A stretch of DNA of 56,547 nucleotides, taken from positions 1 to 56,547 of the IMG/VR virus record IMGVR_UViG_3300003894_000008; one strand, 5' to 3'. Under the pieces are notes generated by a model that was not told the DNA's origin, searched no databases, and saw nothing but the letters and a program-made list of their open reading frames with translations. Numbering within the stretch: position 1 is the stretch's first letter; each line of letters begins with the position of its first letter. The position numbers were made by a program, and so were the translations under genes. Shown piece by piece: positions 6,221-13,054 of this stretch. This DNA comes from a virus.

Positions 6221-6430
6221 TCAGGCGCGATAGATGCGCCCGAATGTCTCGATGTATCGCCAGATCGGGCCATTGCGCTTGATGGTGCGCACATAGTCTC
6301 CGACGATCTGTTCTGCGTCGTTAAGCTTGCCGTCTGCGTCGAAGTATCCGGAAGCCTTGCCTTTGAAGTCTCCCGTGATGCCGTGGAGGAAGAAATCTCC
6401 GTTGCTGAATGGTGCGTGCTGGATGTTCAT
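6221..6430 (-). CDS. Hypothetical protein, 69 aa
   Basis: Starts MNIQHAPFSNGDFFLHG at 6430, where AAGGAG stands 8 nt upstream; an ATG two codons earlier is too close to that site. The C-terminal half (AEQIVGDYVRTIKRNG followed by WRYIETFGRIYRA) is basic and helical. Longer overlapping frames across 6221-6842 have no ribosome sites. Function unknown. Confidence 0.65.
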   Translation of the reverse strand: MNIQHAPFSNGDFFLHGITGDFKGKASGYFDADGKLNDAEQIVGDYVRTIKRNGPIWRYIETFGRIYRA

Positions 6431-6453
6431 GTTCATTGCTCCTTGGTGGTGGG

Positions 6454-6657
6454 TTATGCGCTGCGGTGGCGTTTGCCTTGGGTGTATCCAGACCAGAAGA
6501 TGTTGATCTGCCAGAACACGTAATCGGGGTGCGCTTGCCATGCGTCGGAATGGGACTTGTAAAGGCGGGGTGCGTCCATGCCTTCCGTGAATGCGTCGTG
6601 GAAAATCTCGGCTGCGTCGGCTGCGATCTGGTCGCGGGTTCCGTTGTCTGTCTGCAT
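6454..6657 (-). CDS. Hypothetical protein, 67 aa
   Basis: Starts MQTDNGTRDQIAADAAEIFH with AGGAGG eight bases upstream, located inside the end of the previous gene. Trp and aromatic-rich C-terminal half (YVFWQINIFWSGYTQGKR). No family recognised; probably soluble. Confidence 0.7.
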   Translation of the reverse strand: MQTDNGTRDQIAADAAEIFHDAFTEGMDAPRLYKSHSDAWQAHPDYVFWQINIFWSGYTQGKRHRSA

Positions 6658-6660
6658 GGC

Positions 6661-7137
6661 TCATGCCTCCTGCTGGGTTTTGTGTTCGCGAATGGCTTTG
6701 TAGAGGCTCTTGATGGCGCTGCGCTCTTGGCGGGTGCGATCCATCTCGTAATCGTTTTCGCGGTAGCGCTTGGATACGTAGTCCGTGATGTGGATCGGAA
6801 ACTTCGACGCTCTAACGATGCCAGTGATGCCACGTGAGCCATCTACGAATGCGATCCGTCCGTCTGGCAGTTCTCGGCACGCCATCAGTTGCTTCCACTC
6901 GTCGTACCAGCCGCCACCTTGAAAGATGTAAATGTCACTCCGGAGCTTGGCCTCTGCGTCGTCGCCAGTTTCCATTTCATCCAGAAGCACGTCGAAGCGC
7001 TCGATGTCGTCGCAGGATGCCGGATCGTCCGTCGCTGGTGTGATGTGCAGGAAACCCAGCATGTCCATGCTGGCTTCATATCGGGATGCTTTCGCGATCT
7101 TGTGAAAGTCTCTTGTGGTGATTCGTTCGGTGGTCAT
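6661..7137 (-). CDS. Hypothetical protein, 158 aa, first gene of leftward operon
   Basis: The start at 7137 (MTTERITTRDFHK) has GGGAG about 11 nt upstream. It is the first gene behind the leftward promoter at 7187-7215. The protein has a central DIYIFQGGGWYDEW segment with RIAFVDGSRGITG and a charged helical C-terminus with EMDRTRQERSAIKS. No domain recognised. First-gene position suggests early expression. Confidence 0.75.
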   Translation of the reverse strand: MTTERITTRDFHKIAKASRYEASMDMLGFLHITPATDDPASCDDIERFDVLLDEMETGDDAEAKLRSDIYIFQGGGWYDEWKQLMACRELPDGRIAFVDGSRGITGIVRASKFPIHITDYVSKRYRENDYEMDRTRQERSAIKSLYKAIREHKTQQEA

Positions 7138-7166
7138 TTTTTCTCTCTCCCATATGTGTTGTGTCA

Positions 7167-7179
7167 CGATCAATGATCG
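7167..7179. promoter_or_regulatory. Candidate operator palindrome at the leftward promoter
   Basis: CGATCA-A-TGATCG is a perfect 6-1-6 inverted repeat. It falls at about the predicted start site of the leftward transcript, where a bound protein would block initiation. Confidence 0.4.
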
Positions 7180-7186
7180 AGGGTTT

Positions 7187-7215
7187 ATTCTGCGCTCTTA
7201 TTTACTCAGAGTCAA
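7187..7215 (-). promoter_or_regulatory. Leftward sigma70-like promoter
   Basis: On the minus strand TTGACT (7210-7215) and CAGAAT (7187-7192) are separated by exactly 17 nt. It sits about 50 nt upstream of the first gene of the accessory operon and is the best promoter match in the region. Confidence 0.6.
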
Positions 7216-7393
7216 CGCAATATATATGGGATATACCTTTTGTGATCCAGTCAGGTAATTAAATTCGGTTTACTGGTAATTAAATCAGGTGAACACAATT
7301 TTATTCAATGGGCCTGAAACCCGCAGAAACCCTAGAGTCTTAGTAGTAATAATAATAATAAAATAATATAATAATATAATATACATAGACTCT

Positions 7394-7431
7394 CTCTCTC
7401 TTGGTGACTCCGCGAGAGAGGATTCTTTTTT
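7394..7431 (+). terminator. Hairpin with T-tract, possible terminator
   Basis: CTCTCTC (7394-7400) pairs with GAGAGAG (7414-7420) around a 13-nt loop, followed by TTCTTTTTT. It would stop any rightward read-through entering before the rightward promoter at 7491. The stem is weak in GC, so efficiency is uncertain. Confidence 0.4.
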
Positions 7432-7490
7432 AGACGATCAAACGGAAAACGTGATTTTATTATTTTATTCCGATGACGGGTCATAAGTGA

Positions 7491-7539
7491 TTGAAAGTAA
7501 AGGGGAAATCGGGATTTAATTTAATTCAGTTGCTGAATT
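7491..7539 (+). promoter_or_regulatory. Rightward promoter with overlapping palindrome
   Basis: TTGAAA (7491-7496) and TTTAAT (7515-7520) are 18 nt apart, each one mismatch from consensus. AATTCAG-TTG-CTGAATT (7523-7539), a perfect 7-3-7 inverted repeat, covers the predicted start site. Likely drives the nuclease and packaging genes under operator control. Confidence 0.5.
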
Positions 7540-7707
7540 TAATTATTTTTAATTCTGTAAGTTGTTGATATTCCACGATAATTATTCGTTTTTATTATTT
7601 CGGGTGAAGCGTTTAGCTGGGATCAACATTCCTGTTGGATCAAGGGGCGATTCGTGTATGGTGAGTGGAGAGGAAAGAGTGATGTCAATTCACCAGAGAG
7701 AGGCACA

Positions 7708-8094
7708 ATGTCCCAGTTGCTTAAACACGATCCCGAAGACACATCCGTTCGATGGTCAGAGGACGATATCCAGTTGGCAGTCGTCACATGGCTCCGGAAG
7801 CATAAGTTCATGTTCGCGGCGGATCAGAATGCTGGTCGTCGATCCAGACGCGATGGTGCAAGGCGGAAGGCACTCGGCATGGCGGCAGGTGAACCAGACT
7901 TGCGAGTGTATCGTCAAGGTGGCGTCGTCACGTTCATCGAGTTGAAGACGGCTCGTGGTCGGGTCAGCCCAGCGCAGAAGGATCGTATCCAATCGCTCAA
8001 CGATCTGGGGTTCGTCGCTGTCGTCGTCGCCGCATCGTGTCCAGCCGATGCGGTTCGAGATGTCGCGGCGGTTCTCGATGGGGGTGCAGCATGA
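7708..8094 (+). CDS. VRR-NUC family nuclease, 128 aa
   Basis: Carries a PD-(D/E)xK core of the VRR-NUC type: GEPDL near residue 60, then VTFIELKTARGRVSPAQKD, the E-x-K and Q residues expected in that order. VRR-NUC proteins are short Holliday-junction or flap nucleases used in phage DNA processing. The start at 7708 (MSQLLKHDP) follows AGAGAGG; an upstream ATG at 7654 lacks a ribosome site. It is the first gene of the rightward operon and overlaps the next gene by ATGA. Confidence 0.85.
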   Translation: MSQLLKHDPEDTSVRWSEDDIQLAVVTWLRKHKFMFAADQNAGRRSRRDGARRKALGMAAGEPDLRVYRQGGVVTFIELKTARGRVSPAQKDRIQSLNDLGFVAVVVAASCPADAVRDVAAVLDGGAA

Positions 8095-8576
8095 CGGACT
8101 CATACAAGCCATTCATGGATGTCAAAGGAGATCCGGCACAGTTCGAGCCGGTTAATTCAAAGGCGGGATCTGAAGTCAGGAAGCGCCGGTTGTCGCCAGC
8201 GCAGGATTGGTTCAAGCGAGAGATGATCGACAAGGAAGCGCTGGTCGCAGCCCAGCGTTTCGCCAAGGATTACGAGGAATCAGCCCTGAAACCGCGATAT
8301 ACGTCGAGTTCATGGGGAGTTGATCGTGTATCCGGTGGCGAAGAAGCTCCAGATCAGTGGTTTATGAGGCAGAAGGCGGCGGGTTCCGCCTTTTTAGCTG
8401 CTATCGAGGCAATACCGCCTCGCGCACGTCCGGCATCAGAAGCGCTGCTGGCTCAGGAGTTGAGCGTCAGGGAGTACGCCAGCGGCGGTGTGCAGGCGGC
8501 AGAGGCGCGAACGCTGGCTTTAATCGGGCTGGATGCGCTGGTCCTGCACTATGATCATGTAGTTTCGCGCCGGTAA
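8091..8576 (+). CDS. DUF6456-like phage protein, possible regulator, 161 aa
   Basis: Residues about 28-70 (RLSPAQDWFKREMIDKEALV then AAQRFAKDYEESALKPR) resemble the helical region of DUF6456 and related alphaproteobacterial phage proteins sometimes annotated as regulators. The C-terminal part (SVREYASGGVQAAEARTLAL) could pack as a helical DNA-binding unit. Starting by ATGA overlap with the nuclease, and followed by a 285-nt gap with a hairpin, it is placed where late-gene activators or antiterminators often lie. Both family and role are tentative. Confidence 0.6.
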   Translation: MTDSYKPFMDVKGDPAQFEPVNSKAGSEVRKRRLSPAQDWFKREMIDKEALVAAQRFAKDYEESALKPRYTSSSWGVDRVSGGEEAPDQWFMRQKAAGSAFLAAIEAIPPRARPASEALLAQELSVREYASGGVQAAEARTLALIGLDALVLHYDHVVSRR

Positions 8577-8641
8577 TCACTTTGATATGTTTCGATCAGG
8601 CTTCGGTTGGTGCGCCCAGTCGGGGCATTTCATTGTGGTTT

Positions 8642-8656
8642 TGGTGAATTTCACCA
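8642..8656. promoter_or_regulatory. Candidate operator palindrome TGGTGAATTTCACCA
   Basis: A perfect 7-1-7 inverted repeat in the gap before the packaging genes. Its half-site TTCACCA matches the core of the TTTTCACC(A/G)CT motif repeated beside the integrase and found at 55.7 kb, so one protein may bind all of them. Confidence 0.4.
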
Positions 8657-8761
8657 CATTGCTCATGGCAACTCATTGATATTGCAGCATTTGGAGATGC
8701 TGGGGCAGTATCTTAAGCGTTTTTTTCGATGGTGGCGGCTCTTTTTCATCCCAGACGGCAA

Positions 8762-8800
8762 GGGGGGGAGGGGGCCGAGATTGCGCGGGGCCTCCCCCCC
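8762..8800 (+). terminator. Strong G/C hairpin, possible terminator or attenuator
   Basis: GGGGGGGAGG (8762-8771) pairs perfectly with CCTCCCCCCC (8791-8800) around a 19-nt loop and is followed by TTCTATAT. The T-tract is imperfect, so this could be an attenuator overcome by an antiterminator rather than a full stop. The G-runs could also form a quadruplex. Confidence 0.4.
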
Positions 8801-8861
8801 TTCTATATACCCCCCACCCTCAAAAAAAATCGTTGGCGAAAAAAATCGAGGATAGAGGTTA

Positions 8862-9626
8862 ATGGCTTACGGTCGCGATGGCATCGGCAATGAGGGCGGT
8901 CAGACTGGCGGGGGCCATGCTGGTGACGGTTCTGATCACGAGTTAGGTGCTGCCGCACAGGCCAACCGCTCGCGGGAGGGCAGGGTTGGTCAGGAGATAC
9001 GTGACCGTGCTGCTGCTGCGGAACGGGTTGAGTTACGTGCGAAGGAAGAGCGTGCCAAGCGAGCACGCGCCAAAGAGATTGAAGATATTTCGTTGTTTAA
9101 GGAGGCCCAGCAAAGGGGTGTCTGGGGTGCGGCATTAAACCATGTGAAGGGTTTGTTGCCTGGTGTGAATGTTCAGGCGAGGAATTACAAGAATGCGACG
9201 ATCAAGGGGCAACCGATTGATGCCCCGAATGTTGTTGATGTCAGTGCGGCTCGTGCTGTTGGTGACGTTATGGGCTTGGCTTTTGGTGTTCCTGGGGTGG
9301 GTGACGTTGCTGACGCTGCTACGAAGTCCATTGGTTTTGATACGACGGTTAATGATTACACGAAGGGCATGAGTGGTCCGAGCAGCACGCCTTCCAAGAA
9401 GGGCACGCCTGTTGGCGGTGACACCACTTTCGCGTCACGAGTCGCTGCTCCGACGACATCGGTAGCTCAGGCGGCACCGGCTCCAACGGGGAGTTACGGC
9501 ACGTCTCCGAGTGGTTTGTTGAGTAAGAACGTTGATTTATCGGCTTCACGCATTGAGCGGTTATCGCCGGTAGATCGGTTTCGGTCTGATTATTACAACG
9601 GTTATTATGGGAACAGGTACGGATGA
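8862..9626 (+). CDS. Hypothetical protein before small terminase, 254 aa
   Basis: The N-terminal third is Gly-rich then a charged Arg/Glu/Ala helix (about residues 35-80). The middle holds a Gly-rich hydrophobic segment (AVGDVMGLAFGVPGVGDVAD), and the C-terminus is low complexity ending YYNGYYGNRYG. GAGG precedes the ATG. The hydrophobic glycine segment resembles those of ejected virion proteins, but the position upstream of the terminase is unusual for that. No family recognised. Confidence 0.7.
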   Translation: MAYGRDGIGNEGGQTGGGHAGDGSDHELGAAAQANRSREGRVGQEIRDRAAAAERVELRAKEERAKRARAKEIEDISLFKEAQQRGVWGAALNHVKGLLPGVNVQARNYKNATIKGQPIDAPNVVDVSAARAVGDVMGLAFGVPGVGDVADAATKSIGFDTTVNDYTKGMSGPSSTPSKKGTPVGGDTTFASRVAAPTTSVAQAAPAPTGSYGTSPSGLLSKNVDLSASRIERLSPVDRFRSDYYNGYYGNRYG

Positions 9627-10210
9627 AGCGGTCGAGGGAAGAGCGCAAGGCTGAGAATTTGGCTGTTAAGGAGAATGAGATTGCTGTTGTTGCGGCTGAG
9701 AATGAGGCCAAGCGCGGCATGACGACGGTTCCGACGCCTTACAGTCCGGAGGTTGCTGAGGAGATTTTCGAGTGTCTGGCGAATGGTCAGAGTTTACGGG
9801 AGATCTGCAAGCGGCCTGAGATGCCTGCCCGTGGGAATGTTTACGCTTGGATACGGCATAATACGAATGGCTTTGCGGATCATTGGCGTGATGCGAAGCT
9901 GGCTGGCATTGAGTCGTTGGCTGATGACATTCTTGACATTGCTGATGATGGCACGAACGACTGGATGGAGCGTGCTGGCAAGGATGGCAAGGTTGAGGTT
10001 GTTGCTGACAAGGAGCATATTCAGCGTTCCAAGGTCCGGATTGACACGCGCAAGTGGTTGTTGGCGAAGTTGCTTCCGAAGGTTTACGGGGACAGTACGA
10101 AGGTACAGGTTGAGGATGTTACGGTTCGGGATCTGTCGGACGACCAGTTGCTGAAGAAGATTGCTTCGATGCAGAAGGTTATCGCTGATGGCACTGTCAT
10201 TGACGGCTGA
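9623..10210 (+). CDS. terS: Terminase small subunit, Sf6 gp1-like, 195 aa
   Basis: Residues about 40-75 form a helix-turn-helix (VAEEIFECLANGQSLREICK then PARGNVYAWI), and the C-terminal half has RSKVRIDTRKWLLAKLLPKV followed by YGD, both diagnostic of Sf6 gp1-like small terminases. This protein recognises the packaging site and hands DNA to the large subunit. It overlaps the upstream gene by ATGA, and its last 23 codons overlap the start of the large-subunit gene. Confidence 0.88.
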   Translation: MKRSREERKAENLAVKENEIAVVAAENEAKRGMTTVPTPYSPEVAEEIFECLANGQSLREICKRPEMPARGNVYAWIRHNTNGFADHWRDAKLAGIESLADDILDIADDGTNDWMERAGKDGKVEVVADKEHIQRSKVRIDTRKWLLAKLLPKVYGDSTKVQVEDVTVRDLSDDQLLKKIASMQKVIADGTVIDG

Positions 10211-10949
10211 TTCTTCTGGTTTGGCTCAGTTGAGTCGGAAAGAGCTTGAAGAGTACATGGCTGCTCTTGAGGAGCAGAAGCGGCGGATACAGCGGCGGTA
10301 TTACTACACGTTGTTTCCGGATGATGGGCCGTTGCGGCGGGATTTATATCCGAAGCACGTAGAGTTTTTTGCTGCTGGCATTGATTGTCGGGAGCGGTGT
10401 TTTATGGCTGCCAACCGTGTTGGCAAGACGGTTTCCGGTGGTTTTGAACTGACGGCTCACTTGACGGGTGAATATCCTGACTGGTGGGAGGGTCGGCGGT
10501 TTGACAGGCCGATACGGGCTTGGGCTGCTGGTAAGACGAACGAGACGGCGCGAGATATTGTCCAGATGAAGTTACTGGGGAAGATCACGCACGCTGATGG
10601 GCCGAGGAAGAAGCCTGACGGCACTGGAATTATTCCTGGTGATCTGCATGGCAGTTGCACATGGAAGCAGGGCATCACGGATTTTATTGATACGATTTAT
10701 GTGAAGCATGTTCCGACTGGCGAGTGGTCGCTGCTGGGGTTGAAGTCCTATCAGCAGGGGCGCGGGTCGTTTGAGGGAACGGAGCAGGATGTTATCTGGC
10801 TGGACGAAGAGCCGCCGGAGGATGTTTACGGTGAGTGTTTAATCAGGACGGCGACGACGAAGGGGTTGATTATGTTGTCGTTTACGCCGTTGGAGGGCAT
10901 GTCGTCGGTTGTGTTGTCGTACATGCCGCAGGAGATCAGGCCGGATTAG
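10188..10949 (+). CDS. terL: Terminase large subunit, N-terminal ATPase part, 253 aa (split gene)
   Basis: The ATPase motor of the packaging terminase. Walker A is AANRVGKT at residues 74-81, Walker B is VIWLDEE with D206/E207, and SFTPLEG at about 231-237 is the coupling motif. The frame stops at 10949 just after the ATPase domain, whereas large terminases normally continue into an RNase H-like nuclease. That nuclease lies in a separate ORF at 12307-13053, 1357 bp away. The start at 10188 has AAGG 9 nt upstream. Two-chain function is inferred. Confidence 0.88.
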   Translation: MALSLTADSSGLAQLSRKELEEYMAALEEQKRRIQRRYYYTLFPDDGPLRRDLYPKHVEFFAAGIDCRERCFMAANRVGKTVSGGFELTAHLTGEYPDWWEGRRFDRPIRAWAAGKTNETARDIVQMKLLGKITHADGPRKKPDGTGIIPGDLHGSCTWKQGITDFIDTIYVKHVPTGEWSLLGLKSYQQGRGSFEGTEQDVIWLDEEPPEDVYGECLIRTATTKGLIMLSFTPLEGMSSVVLSYMPQEIRPD

Positions 10950-11004
10950 GTTCGCCGCTAAATAGGCGCGACGGCTGCTACGGTAAGCGGCTACTGGGGC
11001 AATT

Positions 11005-11175
11005 ATGAAAATAGTTTTGTTGATTGTGACGTTGTATTTCGGCGGCGGTGAGTTGCGGTTGATTGCTGGAATCACGCATGAGGCAAGGGCCTGCGCGGAG
11101 ATGCGGCAGGATCTGTTAAGGGAAAACACGCTCTTGGTTGAGGGTGATGTGCGCTGCGCGAGGATTACGTTGTAG
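11005..11175 (+). CDS. Small protein in terL insertion, 56 aa
   Basis: Starts MKIVLLIVTLYFGGGELRLI, a hydrophobic N-terminus that could be a signal or anchor, followed by a charged segment with two Cys (HEARACAEMRQDLL and GDVRCARITL). The stop abuts the ATG of the next gene at 11176. The ribosome site is weak (GGGG). Function unknown; possibly periplasmic. Confidence 0.6.
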   Translation: MKIVLLIVTLYFGGGELRLIAGITHEARACAEMRQDLLRENTLLVEGDVRCARITL

Positions 11176-11493
11176 ATGAAAAACAAGGCGGCTGAGGCAG
11201 GCAGGGACGGTCACAACTGGCTCTCTAATGGTCGGTCGCTGCGTGAGGAGCTGGGTGACTGGCTATCTCCGAGGGACACTTCGGAGGAGGATCAGGCGAT
11301 TGAGGATCTGAAGGCTGTTTTGCAGGCGATCATCAAGATCCGGCAGGAGCGTAATGAGTTCATGCGGAATAACCCGCAGCACACGATGAGGGCTGAGGTT
11401 GAGTTTGATGTCGAGAGGCGGATTGCGCTCCTTTCGCGGGAGGGTGATTGCATTCTGGCATTCCTTGAGGCGCTGAACGGTAAGCCGCGATGA
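11176..11493 (+). CDS. Hypothetical protein in terL insertion, 105 aa
   Basis: A mainly helical, charged soluble protein starting MKNKAAEAGRDGHNWLSNG. Residues 40-100 look like two long amphipathic helices (AIEDLKAVLQAIIKIRQER and VERRIALLSREGDCILAFLE). It overlaps the next gene by ATGA. No family recognised. Confidence 0.7.
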   Translation: MKNKAAEAGRDGHNWLSNGRSLREELGDWLSPRDTSEEDQAIEDLKAVLQAIIKIRQERNEFMRNNPQHTMRAEVEFDVERRIALLSREGDCILAFLEALNGKPR

Positions 11494-11624
11494 CGGACTT
11501 GCAGGCGATATTACTGGGTTTTGGTTGGGGCGCTTTTATCGGCGTCCCTTTTGGTTATGGGGTTGTTGCGATTCTGTGGCGCATCGAGAAGCGCAGCATG
11601 GAGAAAGAGGGGAAGAATGGTTGA
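11490..11624 (+). CDS. Single-span membrane protein in terL insertion, 44 aa
   Basis: Starts by ATGA overlap at 11490 and reads MTDLQAILLGFGWGAFIGVP onward, giving one transmembrane segment (about residues 5-30) followed by a basic tail (RIEKRSMEKEGKNG), so the tail is probably cytoplasmic. Too small to place in a family; a holin-like or membrane-modifying role is only a guess. Confidence 0.6.
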   Translation: MTDLQAILLGFGWGAFIGVPFGYGVVAILWRIEKRSMEKEGKNG

Positions 11625-11817
11625 TTATGCAAGGCGGGATTTCCGCAAGTGGCAGAACAGGCCGCGAGGCACGGCGGAGATTTCGCCGGAAGCAGTTGAG
11701 CGCTTGGCTGAAAAGCGGAGGGCGCTGGTTATTAAACGACAGAATCGGTATGCGCGAGCGCACCCAGGAGAGTTCCTGAGTCGCAAGGAAACGCCGCGCC
11801 ATATTGCGGAAGGGTAG
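11617..11817 (+). CDS. Basic small protein in terL insertion, 66 aa
   Basis: The start at 11617 (MVDYARRDFRKWQNRPRG) has AGAGGGG upstream and overlaps the membrane protein gene by 8 nt. Strongly basic and helical (VERLAEKRRALVIKRQNRY). Possibly nucleic-acid binding. A longer frame from 11521 has no ribosome site. Confidence 0.65.
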   Translation: MVDYARRDFRKWQNRPRGTAEISPEAVERLAEKRRALVIKRQNRYARAHPGEFLSRKETPRHIAEG

Positions 11818-11822
11818 ACGTT

Positions 11823-12011
11823 ATGGGCCAGCGTGATCGTTACGGAGAGATCGCACTGGGGATTGCGTCAAGGGAACTTAGCAGGGAATGCGAACACGGT
11901 TATCGCCGCTCACAACTGGCATGGCGCTGGGTTGATGTGATGGCGCATGACCATGAATTGCAATTACCGCCAGAAGAGATGGAAGAGTATGAGAGCCTTC
12001 AAGATCGTTGA
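11823..12011 (+). CDS. Hypothetical protein in terL insertion, 62 aa
   Basis: Begins MGQRDRYGEIALGIASREL. Mixed-charge, helical, soluble; no motif recognised. Its last 23 nt overlap the start of the next gene in another frame. Confidence 0.6.
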   Translation: MGQRDRYGEIALGIASRELSRECEHGYRRSQLAWRWVDVMAHDHELQLPPEEMEEYESLQDR

Positions 12012-12306
12012 GGCCGATGAGGCTGGTATACGGACGTTATTTCACGGCCTGAACGGCAGTCGCACGATTGAGAAGGGTGTATGGCTGAAGGCTGACAAGA
12101 AGATGGTTAAGGATGGCACCAGCAAGACCACGTACTTGTCTGGCTGGCATGTTCTACCGACCTATGAGGACTGCGCGGAATACATGACGCGGTTCACGAA
12201 GCGTCTTGATTTGCTGAAGATTGTTGAGTGTGAGGTTCGGGATACGAGGCCGAAGGAGCATTCTCCGTCGCCAGTGTTGCTGGCTGATTACATGAAGTTG
12301 GTTTAG
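11989..12306 (+). CDS. Conserved phage protein with LFHGLNGSR motif, 105 aa
   Basis: The start at 11989 (MRAFKIVEADEAGIRTLFHG) follows GGAAG. LFHGLNGSRTIEKGVWLKAD and YLSGWHVLPTYEDCAEYM are characteristic of a family of about 100-aa phage proteins of unknown function found in many alphaproteobacterial and environmental phages. The stop directly abuts the start of the terminase nuclease ORF, so expression is probably coupled. Confidence 0.8.
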   Translation: MRAFKIVEADEAGIRTLFHGLNGSRTIEKGVWLKADKKMVKDGTSKTTYLSGWHVLPTYEDCAEYMTRFTKRLDLLKIVECEVRDTRPKEHSPSPVLLADYMKLV

Positions 12307-13053
12307 ATGCCGAGAATTAGCGCATCGAAATATCTGGTCAACGCTGGCTGGGATGATGTGCCGCATCTTGACGAACAAACGAAGTCGGAATTGCTGGAAG
12401 CAACGCCGCCGTTTCTGAGGGACGCCAGAACGAAGGGCATCCCGTCGCTGGGGGCTGGTGCGATTTATCCGGTTGTCGAGAGTTCTGTTGTCTGTGATCC
12501 GTTTGAGATCCCTGAATACTGGCCCCGCTGTTACGGGCTTGACGTTGGCTGGAAGAAGACGGCGGCTGTGTGGGGCGCTTGGGACCGTGATGATGATGTT
12601 GTTTACATCTACACGGAGCATTACCGAGGGCAGGCAGAACCGGCGATACACGCGGCTGCGATTAACGCTCGCGGCACATGGATACCAGGAGTTATTGACC
12701 CCGCCAGTCGCGGCAGGGGTCAGAAGGACGGCGAGATGCTGTTCGAGGAATATGAGGGCCTTGGTCTAACGCTAGACAAGGCTGACAACGCCGTGGAGGC
12801 AGGCATTCACAAGATCTGGATGCGGCTTTCAACGGGCAGGCTAAAGATCTTTAGCACTTGCCAGAACTGGTTTTCGGAATATCGGCTTTATCGCCGGAAC
12901 GAGAACGGCAAGGTCGTTAAAGAGTTTGATCACTTAATGGACGCCACTCGCTACATGATTGCGAGCGGCTTGGACGTTGCGGAGGTTCAACCGATGAATC
13001 GGAGTTCCTTCACGACAAGGCCACACGCAGGCGACCAAGTAGCGGGATATTAG
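12307..13053 (+). CDS. terL: Terminase large subunit, C-terminal nuclease part, 248 aa (split gene)
   Basis: The RNase H-like headful nuclease that normally follows the ATPase in one chain. Acidic motifs are seen at GLDVGW (D79), VIDPASRG (D131) and EFDHLMDATRYM (D208/D212), the order expected for a terminase nuclease. The leading WDDVPHL and RDARTKGIPSLGAGAIYPV are linker and nuclease features of intact large terminases. The ATG follows directly after the previous stop with only a weak ribosome site. With 253 + 248 aa the two parts add up to a typical 500-aa enzyme. Confidence 0.88.
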   Translation: MPRISASKYLVNAGWDDVPHLDEQTKSELLEATPPFLRDARTKGIPSLGAGAIYPVVESSVVCDPFEIPEYWPRCYGLDVGWKKTAAVWGAWDRDDDVVYIYTEHYRGQAEPAIHAAAINARGTWIPGVIDPASRGRGQKDGEMLFEEYEGLGLTLDKADNAVEAGIHKIWMRLSTGRLKIFSTCQNWFSEYRLYRRNENGKVVKEFDHLMDATRYMIASGLDVAEVQPMNRSSFTTRPHAGDQVAGY

Positions 13054-13054
13054 T

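Larger units (their letters stand above)
7138..7707. promoter_or_regulatory. AT-rich divergent control region
   Basis: A 570-bp stretch without a convincing gene between the leftward accessory operon and the rightward late operon. It holds a leftward promoter and operator, two GGTAATTAAAT copies (about 7255 and 7276), an ATA-rich low-complexity tract (about 7340-7385), a hairpin with T-tract, and a rightward promoter with an overlapping palindrome. This is the main switch outside the repressor locus. An ORF at 7562 and a long N-terminal extension at 7654 lack ribosome sites. Confidence 0.7.
8577..8861. other. Non-coding gap ahead of packaging genes
   Basis: This 285-nt gap contains a 15-bp palindrome (8642-8656), a G/C hairpin (8762-8800) and two A-tracts in AAAAAAATCG repeats near 8823 and 8840. 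An 82-codon frame from 8607 runs through the poly-G/poly-C tract with no ribosome site and is not called. The location upstream of the terminase genes makes it a candidate site for late control or packaging recognition. Confidence 0.5.

Noticed and set aside
8607-8855. 82-codon frame in the gap before the packaging genes
   Set aside because: Runs through the poly-G/poly-C hairpin and has no ribosome site or protein-like pattern.
10950-12306. Group I or group II intron, or intein, as the cause of the split terminase
   Set aside because: The segment is almost wholly small coding frames; I found no intron core pattern, no intein splice residues and no homing endonuclease motif.
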